Shown piece by piece: positions 45,801 through 57,027 of a stretch of DNA of 64,000 nucleotides (position 1 is the first letter of the stretch; every line of letters begins with the position of its first letter). Source of the DNA: Mesorhabditis belari (taxonomy: Eukaryota > Nematoda > Chromadorea > Rhabditida > Rhabditidae). Both the position numbers and the translations under genes were made by a program. Location: positions 1,178,001 to 1,242,000 of the forward strand of contig CAUEEP010000939.1 in NCBI GenBank assembly GCA_958450365.1, written 5' to 3'. The notes beneath the pieces were generated by a model. The model ran no database searches, had not been told where the DNA came from, and was given only the letters and a program-made list of their open reading frames with translations.

Positions 45801-45874
45801 CCGAATCGCTCGCAGAAATCGATGGATTGGTGGACATGTGCGAGGATTGCCTGAAGAAGCTCCAACCTCACTGA
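42856..45874 (+). CDS. Unrecognised protein with repeated DLxxLPDPF-type motifs
   Basis: Exons: putative 42856-42864 (ATGGGATTT), then 43425-43506, 44034-44155, 44249-44317, 44361-44522, 44566-44595, 44655-45002, 45075-45140, 45181-45288, 45332-45442, 45499-45591, 45631-45753 and 45797-45874 (TGA). Phases agree; about 466 aa. All but one intron are GT-AG with a TTTAG or TTCAG acceptor; the intron after 45140 would need a GC donor (CCCG|GCATAA), otherwise TAA at 45144 ends a short form. Eight related motifs occur, mostly near exon ends: YDIQMLPDEF, RDLQQLNDPF, CEIDALPEQF, EDLNRLPDSALF, WDIRMLPNPF, ADLRAIPDPF, YDLKRLPSDMF, DDLSQLPDPF. The rest is polar, Ser/Arg/Gln-rich and probably disordered; the last 25 residues (ESLAEIDGLVDMCEDCLKKL) look helical. 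No signal peptide or membrane segment. I do not recognise the family. Confidence 0.8.
42928..43293. repeat. Palindromic MITE in the first intron of the LPDPF gene
   Basis: The left arm (GGTTTAGAGGGGCCACTTTT, ATCGAATCTAGTGTTTTGAG) pairs with the right arm ending at GTCCCCTCTAAACCACC; inner arms GCTGAAGCGATTGGTGCTAA and inverse. No coding capacity. Confidence 0.85.
43574..43995. repeat. Imperfect palindromic MITE in the LPDPF gene
   Basis: Arms TAGAAGAGCTCC and inverse, ACCAGTACGTTTGT and ACAAACGTACTGGT, AAAGTAGAGAAGATGG and inverse. Lies in the intron between exons 43425-43506 and 44034-44155. Confidence 0.8.
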
Positions 45875-45964
45875 ATGGTCGACACAAAATCGCCTTGGAA
45901 ATGAAACGATAATTATTGCCGTCCTTTACTTGTAATGTGATCTTGTCTTTGTGTGTTCTCATCG

Positions 45965-45970
45965 AATAAA
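45965..45970 (+). promoter_or_regulatory. Polyadenylation signal of the LPDPF gene
   Basis: AATAAA 91 bases after the stop codon. A minus-strand AATAAA at 46008-46003 may serve the convergent Nudix gene, so the two transcripts would end almost back to back. Confidence 0.6.
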
Positions 45971-46715
45971 CTTCCGAAAAGTTGGTTTTTGAATTAAAAC
46001 TGTTTATTCAGCCAATAACGAGTTATTTGAGCCTAAAAATCAATCGAAATGGTGACGCAAAATGTTTGAATGGTGAATCTCTTTTCTGACATAGCACTTT
46101 TGAGTTCATATATGTGACCAGCATAAATCACAGGGTAAAGAAAATAAAGAATATTCAGTCAAGGAAATGAGAAAACTTTTCATATTGTCTTTGGGAAACG
46201 AAAAAAAATCGAGGAAAGCACCGGTAAAGCCGAGAAACAAGGCATTATGTGGGTAAATGGGCTACTAGACTGTGCGGTGTTCTTCTTGAGGGAATTGTTT
46301 TCTAAAAGGTGCCCTGGGAAAGTTGCAGTAATCCAAGCCAAAGTCATAATCATAAATCAAAATTATTCTAGTTTAAAACTACTATAATCTCAAGCCAAAG
46401 TTAATGTAATCCCAGGCCAAAATTGACTACATTCAGGCCTTATTTTAGACTCGGACTTGGCTTTCGAATTGACTCTGGGTTGGCTGGTTCAAATTTTAAA
46501 ATGGTACCTGGGGTACGATAGTTTTTCTTAAGCGTTTCTTTGAGAAATCAAGAAAACACAGCCTAAATGGGGAAAAGTCAAAAAAAAATTGACAATAGAT
46601 GCTTGAAATAGCTGCGAATTTTGATTCTTTTACAGTAATTCTGTTTTCGTGACTTGAATAAGTTTACTGTATCTTGTGAAAGTTGAAGTTCACGACTTTT
46701 TTTTAGGAGAAATTC

Positions 46716-49700
46716 TTATAACAGGTACAAAGATGGCTTATATTGGTCCTTTTCCATATGAAAAGCTCGTCGAATCTCGGGATCGTAAATGGATAACCAG
46801 TGATATCTAAATATTTTATGATATTTAAATAACCAGAATATCTTAAACTTGATTAATTGCAAATTCTGAGACTTTAGATTTTATTAGATTTTTAGATTTT
46901 AAGATATTTACCTGCTTGGACTCCGGATTGGCGCTTTTCCCGCTGATTTCTTGTGCTCACAGAAGAGTCGTACCTGTGCGAGTTAGATGAATGTTTTTCA
47001 TAGATTTTAGACAGACTGTACTTGACAGTCGTACTTGACTAGTCGAACTTGACAATGAGTAAGGTATAACGCCTAACTACGTAAAGCTTTATCATGATTG
47101 ATGGAATCTCTATTTACCTTCAATCCATGGGCAATGCTTTCCATGGGCGTTGGAGCGCAGCGTATCCGCACGACGTGCGATGGAATGAAAAGAACATTCG
47201 GACCCTCGTCAAGCAGGTGCTGAAAATTCTCGCCTAACTACGAATTGAATAATCAGTGAAGGAGCGCGTTAACGTTTTTTCACTTTAACTTTTTCTCAGC
47301 GCTGCTTACTACTTTGTTTACTTTATGCTTTTTTTTTCTTTTACTCTTTTTTTCAATTGAATAACTTAGATTAACTTCTAGTCTAAAAACAGCTGCGATT
47401 TAAACCACGATTATTTTAGGATAAATAAGATTTTAGCTAAGATTTACCTACAGTACTGGGACAATGAAATATCATATTTGAAAAACGATCGTCACTTTCG
47501 CGCGTCTGTAACTCCCTTGCCTTTGAGTTTAAACTATTGGGTTGATGGAAAAGTCCTTTCCGATTTTTTGGGAGCGTACCTTAAATTTGTCCAATTTTGA
47601 CGTTTTATAGCTCATCCTAAAGCTGAATTCAAGACCGATCGATTGGTAAAAACCGTTTTGAGATATCTCTTTTCTAAAAGTTTTTACAGCTATTTTAGTA
47701 AAGGGCGTCATTTTTGAGTTATTTTTGACGCCGATCACGAAACACATGTTTTTAGCCTAGGTTTCTGCACGAAAAACTAACGAAACGTGAAAACAGCCAT
47801 TTTTTGGCTCTGCCGCCCTTTACTAAAATAGCTGTAAAAACTTTTAGAAAAGAGATATCTCAAAACGGCTTTTACCAATCGATCCGTCTTGAATTCAGCT
47901 TTAGGATGAGCTATAAAACGTCAAAATTCGACAAATTTAAGGTACTCTCCCAAAAAATCGGAAAGGACTTTTCCATCAACCCAATATTAGTGTTATACAT
48001 TTTCTGAAAGCTCTTTTTTCAAGGCTACACAATGGTAATATTAATATATATTTAGAAATACGATAAAGACAAGGGAGTTACAGACGCGCGAAAGTGACGA
48101 CTTTTTTTCAAATATGATATTTCATTGTCCAGTAGTGACTCAGTACCCAGTAGTGACAATAGGCTCAATCTTTTCGAGCTTAAAACTATTAGGCACCGCT
48201 GCCTGGTCACGGATTTAGTTGAATGCTTCAAAATTGTTAAATGCAAACATTTCTAGTCCTCTTTTTTTTTCTGTAATTTTTTTGAAAACTCAATCTAGTG
48301 ATCTATTCAAGGAGAGATCTCATGAAAATTCGGATTGCCTTAAATAACTTTGTGTCGAATTCTTTCCCAATCAGGGCTACGAGATTGTGGGATTTACTAC
48401 CGAACAACTCAAGAGAACGCAACAGCTTTGAGTTTTTTTTTGATGAATCCGGTGAATTTTATGATAAAACCAACGGAAAACGTTTTTTTAACGCGTTTTT
48501 TATTGAGGAGGTCCTCGTTTTCCACGCAATCTAAGCCCCGCCCCTTTTTGCCAATGGCTGCGCACAGACGGACGGACAGACGTCTCTTCTGCTTTATATA
48601 TGTCGTAGCCGATTATGAATGAGTGGGTCTAGGTGCGTCCAACCATCAAGTATTTGGCATCATTCAACGCAGAATCGTTAATAATTATGTTAAATTTTTA
48701 AAATTAGAAAGATTGGATAAAAAGAAAAAAAACTATGGGGCCTCAAAGTTTCCTCTTGAACAAACAGTTTTTTTGTTCTAATTTTTTTCTTTTTATCCAA
48801 TCTTTCTAATTTTAAAAATTTAACATATTTATTAATGATTCTGCGTTGAATGATACCAAATACTTGATGGTTGGACGCACCTAGACCCACTCATTCATAA
48901 TTGAATCAAAATTGGCGGCACTCCCGTAGCCGATAATGAATGAGTGGGTCTAGGCGCGTCTAAGCATCAGGTGTTTGGTATCATTCAACGCAGAATCATT
49001 GATAATTATGTTAAATTTTTAAAATTAGAAAGATTGGATAAAAAGAACACAAATTATGGGGCTTCAAAGTTTTCTCTTGAACAAACAGTTTTTTTGCTCT
49101 AATTTTTTTTCTTTTCATCAAATCTTGCTAATTTTAAAAGTTTAACATAATTATTAATGATTCTGCGTTGAATGATACCAAATACTTGATGATTGGACGC
49201 TCCTAGACCCACTCATTCATAATCGGCTGAAATTCATAATCGGCTACGGGGGCCCCGCCGATTTTGAATGAAACGTTGTAGCGCCGGTAATTTTTAAACT
49301 AAACTCACAAATTTAGTACCAATCGACGCAGAATTTAATTCGCTGCAGGATGATATAATATTGTCCTCATACATTAAAGGGTTGCTCTACTAGAAAGGTT
49401 TACCAAAAAAATTTCATTCATAATCGGCTACGACATATATAGTAAGTGTTTAAGTTTGCATTTAAAGAAATTTATATAACTGCGAGAGCTTTTTTTGAAG
49501 CGCACGCTTTAGAAAGTGTTAATCAAGTTAAAGTTAATCACGAGGAACACTCTAATCGAGAATATCACTTCTACATGTTTCGCGCTTTTTCTAACGCTGA
49601 TTCTAACGATGTCAAGGAAACTTATGATTAAATTTAAAATCAATTTAAAATCAATGAATTAATGAAACTCACTCGATAACATTTTGAGATAACCATCGCG

Positions 49701-52700
49701 AAAAAGTACTCAAATCCGAATTCACATGTGGGAAACGGTTGATCGTGAGCAACCATCTCTTGCTCGCTGCCAATCGATTTGTGCACCAGCACATCCACTC
49801 GACTACTAGAATTTTTGCAAATATAATAGCAATAGCAATAGCAATAGCAATAGCAATAGCAATACCTTTTGAACAAATACCATATTCTCTTTAACAGTAG
49901 TGCCGCCCGGCGAGCCGAGTTGATGACTATTTTACGGCTTTCAAGGTTTTTACAGAAGCTCAACACTCAAATCCTCCACTAGATCTCATCGTCAGCTACA
50001 TTTTCCGACCCCACATCGATAGGTTCTGATAAGCGGTTCTCGAGATTTCGAGCAATTTAGGGAACGCTCAAGGTGCACTACTACTAGAGAAAATATGGTA
50101 TGTGCTTTTTTTCTATCAAACAAACAGATTACTCTAGCTTATATTGTGCTTTATGTATTAGGTTGATGCAAAAGTCTTTTTCATTTTTTTCGTACTTCCG
50201 TTAAAAAGTAACAAATGCACCAATTGAACAACGGTTTATTGCATTCGAAAGGCCAATTATTTTTCTGCAAAATGACATTAAAACGAGTTTAAAATGTCTT
50301 ATGTCTAGATTTTTTTGAGAGCCTGAAGTCGGGTAGTCAAAAAAGGCGACGGCTCGATGATGCATTTTAGACGCTTTAGCTAAGGAAACCAATCTTGATG
50401 TTAATAAATAAAAGATAGAGCACAAAAAGTTAGATATTTTTTCAGATTTTCAGAGAAATTGATTCAGCCAATTTCTTTATAGAGGTTTTTATAGATTTTT
50501 ATGAAAAACCCGTTTTCACTCTCGAATTTGCTTGAAAGTGAACCCAAATTGACTTAAAAAGATGGGAAATTCAACAATAAACACTTTTCATTTAGAGCAA
50601 ACCATAGGTTAATTGATGACTTTGTTATTTTTCAAAAGAAGTACGAAAAAAATGAAAAAGACTTTTGCATCAACCTAATAGCTGAATCTCTTCCACTTGC
50701 TCTATAAGATCTCTTTGGTGTAGATAAATCAGTTTTCGAGGCTATATCCTGCTTACCGTATTCTCTCTATTAGTAGTGCCGCCCGGCGAGCCGAGTTGAT
50801 GACTATTTTACGGTTTCCAAGCTTTTCCCAGAAGCTCAACACTCTAATCCTCCACTAGATCTCATCGTCAGCTGCATTTTCCGACCCCACATCGATAGGT
50901 TCTGATAAGCGGTTCTCGAGATTTCGAGCAATTTAGGCAACGCTCAAGGTGCACTACTATTAAAGAAAACACGATATTCAAGAATATCTTTAGATATTTG
51001 CTTAGTTTTACATGATTCCGATACTTGGCTTCTGGACTTGCTTGAGCTAGAAAAATAGTACCCAGAGTTGTATCTAGAGTTGAACTTTATTACTTATTAG
51101 ATGTTTACTTATGGAGAGTTGAGATTCTTTCAACTTATTGAGAGTTTCTTGAGATGAGAACAGATCTTTTGATCAAATCCGCTAAATCTCCAAATATGCA
51201 ACTGTCGGCGGAAGGTCTAAGCGGAAAGTCGAGGGCTCAATCACACTGGCAAGATAGGTGATGGCGATTAGAGAGAATACGATAGTTGTTGGATAAAGCA
51301 TCTTTATGTAAATTGCTTTATGATTTTTGAAAACGATGAGATGAAAGCGAGACTCTTGCAACAATTTGACAGTCATTGGTCAACAAAGAAAGAACAAACA
51401 AAGGCTTCAAATCTCGATCTTGATAAAACCCACTTGTCCATACTGTACTTGCAGATCATGAACTCGATAAAAAGGCCGGCATGGGGTTCATTGATTGGCA
51501 AAACGGGCGGCACATTCACGAAACGTTTTGCCGTTCGATACACCATCGCCTCGTCGACGAGTTTCAGGAAATCCCGGCCTCTGAATTAGGAAATTATTGT
51601 ATTTATTCTAATAGAAAGGCATGTTTTTCTATTTTCTATTTCTATTTTTCTATTTTCAACCCTTTTCCGAAAATTTCCTCTATTGGAGACTGCTCTTCTA
51701 TTGGAGAAATGAAGAGAAATGGCTTTACTTTAAAGAAAGAACTTTAAAGAGACTCTTTGCATGTATAAAACCTTTAAATAAACATTTTTTTAATCAAAAA
51801 GGTCCACTATTTCTTTACAAAATGAATTTTGAGAGCTTTTCTTTTCTTTTCCACAAAGCTTTTCGTTTGTGGAGCTTCTAGACTCCCAAAGAGTCTAGAC
51901 TTCTAGACTCACAGCTCCAGTCAAGACTCCCAGTCAAGACTCCCAGTCAAGACTCCCAGTCAAGACTCCCAGTCAAGACTCCCAGTCAAGACTCCCAGTC
52001 AAGACTCCCAGTCAAGACTCCCAGTCAAGACTCCCAGTCAAGACTCCCAGTCAAGACTCCCAGTCAAGACTCCCAGTCAAGACTCCCAGTCAAGACTCCC
52101 AGTCAAGACTCCCAGTCAAGACTCCCAGTCAAGACTCCCAGTCAAGACTCCCAGTCAAGACTCCCAGTCAAGACTCCCAGTCAAGACTCCCAGTCAAGAC
52201 TCCCAGTCAAGACTCCCAGTCAAGACTCCCAGTCAAAATGACAGTCCGACTCGTTTGAACAGTTTCTTCCACCTGGAAAAACTGCCGGAAAAGGGAGAAA
52301 CATTCAGTGGACGGAAAATGGCATAACGCCACAACAAGATAGCGGATATTTTAAAAACTTGAATCTTCTATTAGAGATTGCGCTTTTATTAGAATAAATC
52401 CAGTAGGTCAATAGCAAAATTTCTATTTTTTAAGCTACCTCAACTTTATCGATGGCTTCTTTGAGGTGACATCGCTGACTTTAAACCATTGAGCTTGCAG
52501 CGACTCCTTGTCGGAATGGGTTTTTAGAGTGCCACCTGAATAGGAAACTAATAAAGGTTTATTGTTAATGTTTAAACTACATAGATTCTAAAAGTAGATC
52601 TAAAAAAGCTTTAGATGTGTAAGCTTTTTGCGTACATCGTACATGCGTACAAAGTACATGCGTACGTCGTACATGCGTACATCGTACATGTGTACATCGT

Positions 52701-55700
52701 ACATCGCGCATGCGTACATGGTGCATGCGTACACGTGCATGCGTACATCGTGCATGCGTACATCGTACATCATGCATGCGTACATCGTGCATGCGTACAT
52801 CGTGCATGCGTACATCGTGCATGCGTACATCGTGCATGCGTACATCGTACATCGTACATGCGTACATCCTACATGCGTACATCGTACATGCGTACATCGT
52901 ACATGCGTACATCGTACATGCGTACATCGTACATGCGTACATGTGTACAATCGCTGACTTTAAACAATTTACCCACCAATCACCGTGGCTGTGTAAGAGA
53001 ATCGATACCAGCCGCTGCCTTGAACCTGAAAAAAAAGTGCTGAAGTTGAAATGCTGAAGTTAACCGTGGGATTTTTAGCTAGTATTATGAATTTGCATAT
53101 TAGATAATACAGATATTAGATAATACAGACTACAGTACCGGTCAAAATTCTATTCCCCTCGACAAAAGTGGTGCTCTTTTTGAGGCGTTATAACTTTAGA
53201 TGTAGAAATCGTATAGATAAGTGCTATATAGCATTTGAAAGCTCTCATTGAGCTCTACAAGATCTGCTATAACACTTTTGGGGAATACGGTAATTTTATC
53301 CAACTTTTTGGGACTTGAATCAAAGCCAAAATTTTGTGTGCTTCTCAGGATAATTTTTAACTATTAGAGGCGCTTTAAATCGTTCGGAAACCATGTTTTT
53401 TGGAAAGAACGCCAAAAATGGCCCAGGAAAAGTTGTTTCTGACAAGTTATAGCATGTTTCGAACGAAGAGGTTATGTCGAGAAAGGGAGCTTGCTTTGAA
53501 AAGCACACAAAATTTTGGCTTTGATTCAAGTCCCAAAAAGTTGGATAAAATTACCGTATTCCCCAAAAGTGTTATAGCAGATCTTGTAGAGCTCAATGAG
53601 AGCTTTCAAATGCTATATAGCACTTATCTATACGATTTCTACATCTAAAGTTATAACGCCTCAAAAAGAGCACCACTTTTGTCGAGGGGAATAGAATTTT
53701 GACCGGTACTTTGTCTATTATCTTATATGGGTAATAAAAATCTTTTAGCTATGACATACCTGTAGTGAGAGCAACTCGTTGACCTCAACAGAGTACCCGG
53801 CCTCTTCCATCACTTCGCGGTGCACGGATTCCTGTGAAAAATAATAGTTTGTTATCTATTAAGTTGGTGAATTGAAAACTGCGGGACTTTGAACTCAAAT
53901 TTATTCAACATAAAACCATCAATTCATTCCAAATAATTTCCATTATTATTAACGGCTTCTGCCCATTTTATAGGCAATTTGCGGATTCCTCTTTCGTAGT
54001 AGGATTTTGGTTTGTGTGTGAGACAAGTGTGAGCCTCAAAAATGGAGGAATGTCCCAGTTTGAGCACTTTCTTCAAAAGAAACCCATTTTGGTGTCAATA
54101 GAAAAGTTGTAGAGAATCAAAAATTGGGCTTATAGCCAAATTTCCAAAAAGATACACTTAGTAGTTTCCCTTAAAATGCAAGTTTTGTGAAAATTCGTAA
54201 ATTTGGCATTTCTTGAAAACCAAAATGAAAAATGAAATATTGGTCAAAATAAGGCTGGAAAAATGCCCGTACAGTAAGGCAGACAGAAAGACAGACAGAT
54301 ACCGTAACCCGCTCGCCCCCCCCTCCTTTTCCGTCATTTCATTTGTGAAAATTCGTAAATTTGGCATTTCTTGAAAACCAGTTTTTGAATCGTTCTGAAA
54401 ATTTGGATATAAGCTTCATTTTTGATTCTCTACAACTTTTCCATTGACACCAAAACGGGTTTCTTTTGAAGAAAGTGCTCAAACTGTCACATATGACAAT
54501 AGCCGGCAGTTTTCAATTCGCCAACCCAATAAATTAAAAATAATAACTAAAAAAGTAATTAAACAAATTGGGTTTAATTTCATTTTACTTTAAGTCAATT
54601 CAAAGGAATTCTCTCTTGAAATAATAAAATCCACCAGAAGCCACTAGAAGCCACTAGAAGTCACTAGAAGCCACTAGAAATTCGCGCTGAACTGATTTTT
54701 GTTGGAACACCCTTTATTTGAGATCTAGTAGCGATCTTTAAGCTTTATCAAAATACTCTAGCAATACTGTAGAGACAAACTCACAATGAGCGTTTCGCCG
54801 GCTTCGACTCGACCTGCGGGTAGATACCATCTGAAAGTGAAAAGGATAACAATTTAAAACAATTTAAACAATGATAACAATTTAAAAGCTACAAAATCTA
54901 CTAGTCTACTAGTCAAATCTACTATCCAACTTTTAATTTAGAGAGTAATTCCGTGCGCCTGGGTATTTTTAGACATTTAAGCATAAATTACAAATCCTAA
55001 TACGCTGGGACAGAGCTAGGCCTTGCTTCTGGCGGTCTTAAATACTTTCTGTGGGCCTGCAGCGCTATAACCCTGCACCAGAACCAGTTCTTGTGCTACT
55101 TGTCCATTTATTCTCATCCAATGTATGCTTTTCCTTGTCTACTATGCATTACTCACTTTTCATAGCAACTTTTCTTCGCTTCTTGTATGAGAAGGATCTC
55201 CGTGTCGACTCCTTCACCCCGTAGGATCAATGCCGCCGCCACATAGTTCACATTATCGTGTAGTCGAACGAATTTTGCTCCTAGAAATTTGAAAAATAAA
55301 CCCCCTTTACATTTTCAACCAGCCATTTGAAATGGCTATTTCAAAACAGCCTAATAGTCAAATGATGTCAAAAACTTGATGGTTAAACGCGTCTATATCC
55401 ACTCATTCAAAATCGGCTACGATTCGGCTACTAAATCGGCTACGATTCAGCTACAAAATCGGCTATGATTCGGCTACAAAATCGGCTACGATTCGGCTAC
55501 AAAATCGGCTACGATTCGGCTACTAAATCGGCTACGATTCGGCTACTAAATCGGCTACGATTCGGCTACTAAATCGGCTACTAAATCGGCTACGATTCGG
55601 CTACTAAATCGGCTACGATTCGGCTACAAAATGTCTTCAAAATTTTCACTCACTTCCAAGTTGCATGTCCGGTACTCGATCGTGTTTTTGTGGATCTGAC

Positions 55701-56215
55701 GAGGGGAAACCATTAGTGGAATGGGATGGAGTGTGACGAACAGGATGTGACGGGGAAACCTGGAAATTATTGAGTGCAAAAGCTGATTTCGGTTTCTTTC
55801 CAGTTTTCAGTCTTTCTAGCCAGCTTTATCGTTTAAGTGAAAGGGTAAAGGCACTCTTTCTGGCGCACACGATTCTTCCGTTTCCTCACAGCTTTCACAA
55901 GGAAGCAAATAAGGAAGCAAGTAAGGAAGCAAGTAGTGCGCTAGAAAGCTTGTGTTTACAAAATTGAGTCAAAGTCGACGCTTGTGACAGAAAGAAGTGA
56001 AGCTTTTTTGTTTTGTTAATAGCCTGTCTCATCGACTGGAAAAATAAGCTGGCTGGCTCGCTGAAATGGCTTGCATTACGATAAAAATCTTGTCAAAGAT
56101 GTGGAGAGATCAAAGAGATCATTGATTCACAAACCTGCTCTGGGGGTAGATCCCCTTGAGGCTCCGGTGTTGGATCTCTCGACTCAGCGATGTACTCCTC
56201 GTCTTGTAAGGCCAT
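46716..56215 (-). CDS. ndx-1: Nudix hydrolase, NUDT18/NDX-1 type (8-oxo-guanine nucleotide diphosphatase family)
   Basis: Twelve minus-strand exons: 56135-56215 (ATG, MALQDEEYIAESRDPTPEP), 55654-55759, 55157-55280, 54785-54830, 53760-53831, 52977-53025, 52439-52535, 51449-51580, 49673-49805, 47118-47219, 46912-46973, 46716-46806 (TAA). All phases agree; 364 aa, similar to NUDT18 (323 in human). The Nudix box is complete and split between exons 4 and 5: Gly110, Glu116, then REVMEEAG (124-131), which binds the metal and the diphosphate. Family-specific stretches: NYVAAALILRGEG with KKSCYEKWYLPAGRVEAGE, and GGTLKTHSDKESLQAQWF, matching GGILKTSKEADAESLQAAWY of NUDT18. The C-terminal exons (FAMVISKCYR, VVRIRCAPTPMESIA, SIYDPEIRRAFHMEK) are supported by phase and splice sites and by length. 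NUDT18 enzymes clean up oxidised guanine nucleotide diphosphates. Introns hold minisatellites and palindromes. Confidence 0.9.
47460..48140. repeat. Outer palindromic element of a nested pair
   Basis: The left arm (TGAAATATCATATTTGAAAA, AAAGTGACGATC-like, GAGTTACAGACGCGCGAAAG in inverse) at 47465-47530 pairs with 48050-48135. The 47537-47984 element is inserted between the arms. Located in the intron between Nudix exons 9 and 10. Confidence 0.85.
47537..47984. mobile_element. 448-bp palindromic mariner-type MITE
   Basis: Ends TTGGGTTGATGGAAAAGTCC and GGACTTTTCCATCAACCCAA, flanked by TA on both sides. Arms are almost perfect over about 200 bases around a GCCTAGGTTTCTGC-type centre. Inserted in the palindrome at 47460-48140. 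Confidence 0.92.
48603..49440. repeat. Cluster of palindromes with a GTAGCCGATTATGAATGAG terminus
   Basis: Two palindromes of about 300 bases stand side by side (48603-48905 and 48923-49232), each with arms AATGAGTGGGTCTAGG and AGATTGGATAAAAAG. A third diverged partner ends at CATTCATAATCGGCTACGAC near 49437. A related fragment lies at 55365-55430, next to the CGGCTACGATT minisatellite. Confidence 0.85.
49889..50105. repeat. Short MITE with TATTCTCTTTAACAGTAGTG ends, copy 1
   Basis: Ends CCATATTCTCTTTAACAGTA and TACTAGAGAAAATATGG are inverted. The interior (CCGCCCGGCGAGCCGAGTTG, CCACATCGATAGGTTCTGAT) recurs almost unchanged at 50765-50976 in the same orientation. Confidence 0.85.
50158..50678. 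mobile_element. 521-bp mariner-type MITE
   Basis: Ends TTAGGTTGATGCAAAAGTCT and AGACTTTTGCATCAACCTAA with flanking TA duplications. Terminus is of the mariner TTAGGTTG type. The right half is a diverged copy of the 1170-1610 repeat. No transposase. Confidence 0.92.
50765..50976. repeat. Short MITE, copy 2
   Basis: Same as 49889-50105 apart from scattered changes. The two copies bracket the mariner MITE at 50158-50678, all within one Nudix intron. Confidence 0.85.
51906..52238. repeat. 13-bp satellite array, about 25 copies
   Basis: Near-perfect tandem copies of GACTCCCAGTCAA in the intron between Nudix exons 7 and 8. Copies are almost invariant over about 330 bases, indicating recent expansion. 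Confidence 0.96.
52631..52951. repeat. 15-bp array CATGCGTACATCGTA, about 21 copies
   Basis: Tandem copies with a TACAT/TGCAT variant, in the next intron (between exons 6 and 7). The unit is a multiple of three and is open on both strands, giving long false proteins (repeating MYACT or HAYIV). Alternating GTAC/ATGCGTAC makes it partly self-complementary. Confidence 0.95.
53133..53710. repeat. Near-perfect long palindrome (Tc1-like MITE)
   Basis: Starts CAGTACCGGTCAAAATTCTA next to TA and ends at GAATTTTGACCGGTACT. Arms of about 280 bases are almost identical in inverse. The CAGTACCGGTCAAAA terminus resembles Tc1-family ends. In the intron between Nudix exons 5 and 6. Confidence 0.92.
53859..54529. 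mobile_element. 671-bp mariner-type element with nested palindrome
   Basis: Ends TTAAGTTGGTGAATTGAAAA and TTTTCAATTCGCCAACCCAA, flanked by TA. Inside, 54048-54496 is a second palindrome starting CAGTTTGAGCACTTTCTTCA. A fragment of that inner element recurs near 59633. Lies between Nudix exons 4 and 5. Confidence 0.85.
55424..55631. repeat. 23-bp minisatellite CGGCTACGATT-CGGCTACAAAAT
   Basis: About nine units in the intron between Nudix exons 2 and 3, following a fragment of the GTAGCCGAT palindrome family; the unit itself resembles that family's terminus. Confidence 0.92.
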
Positions 56216-57027
56216 AGATCTGAAAATCTAGCATTTAAAAGCCATAAATAAGGTTTTATACTTTATAAGAAATATTATACTGCATAAAAACGATTATACT
56301 TCATAAGAAAAAGCTGTTTATGTTAAGAAAGATAAAAGTTAGCTTGAAATTCGTAGAGAATGGTCTACAAGCAAGTTTAAGGATTCAAATTCAGACGAAA
56401 ATTCAAATTCAGACGTTTCCTCTACAAAAGTACTGGATCTAATGATTCTAGAGTCGAAATTCTGAAAGCATTCGATCTCTGGAAGTAAATTAAATCTACT
56501 TTACACGAGGCAGAGTGGAATTTTGTAATTCAAATATCATTTCAAAGGAATAAAGTGCCCAAAAAACAGATAAGAAAAAAGAAATGCTATAAAAGAATAA
56601 AAGAATAAAAGAATAAAAGAATAAAAGAAAAAAAGAAAAAAAGAAAAATAAAAGTTGTAAATAAAAATTTTCAAATAGAGCAGCTGGTGTTCGGTGAAAT
56701 GGATCGTTTGAAGTGTGGTGCAATCGAGAAATTTGATGCCAATGGCCGCCATTGCCACCACCTTTCACCCAAGAATGGGCATACACAAATATTGCTTTGA
56801 AAAGAGATAAGAATTGTAGAAACAATGAAGAAACAATTGGCAAGCAATGAATCATAGTGGAATAGAAGCGGCAACAGAAAAAGTGCCAAAGCTTCCGGTG
56901 TCTCCGTTGTTTCCGTTTCCGGTGTACTTTGCGCTTAGAACCGCATCTTTCTACTGATCTTTCTACTTTGTGCTTAGAACCGCACTGAATCTCTCATTTT
57001 TATTGTAATTCCTAGTTGGTTTCTTCT
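56216..57027. other. Upstream region of the Nudix gene
   Basis: Probable promoter side of the Nudix gene; 56560-56655 is an A-rich AAGAATAAAAGAAT array. A short block at about 56680-56790 is open on both strands, but no gene can be supported. Confidence 0.4.

Noticed and set aside
51182..51376. Minus-strand frame with a signal-peptide-like start (MLYPTTIVFSLIAITYL)
   Set aside because: Lies in a Nudix intron; the flanking Nudix exons (51449-51580 and 49673-49805) join in phase without it.
51906..52238. CRISPR-like regular repeats
   Set aside because: No spacers; simple 13-bp head-to-tail satellite in a eukaryotic intron.
52577..53057. Long overlapping open frames on both strands (MYACT and VHAYI repeats)
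   Set aside because: They are translations of a 15-bp satellite inside a Nudix intron; open on both strands only because the unit has no stop.
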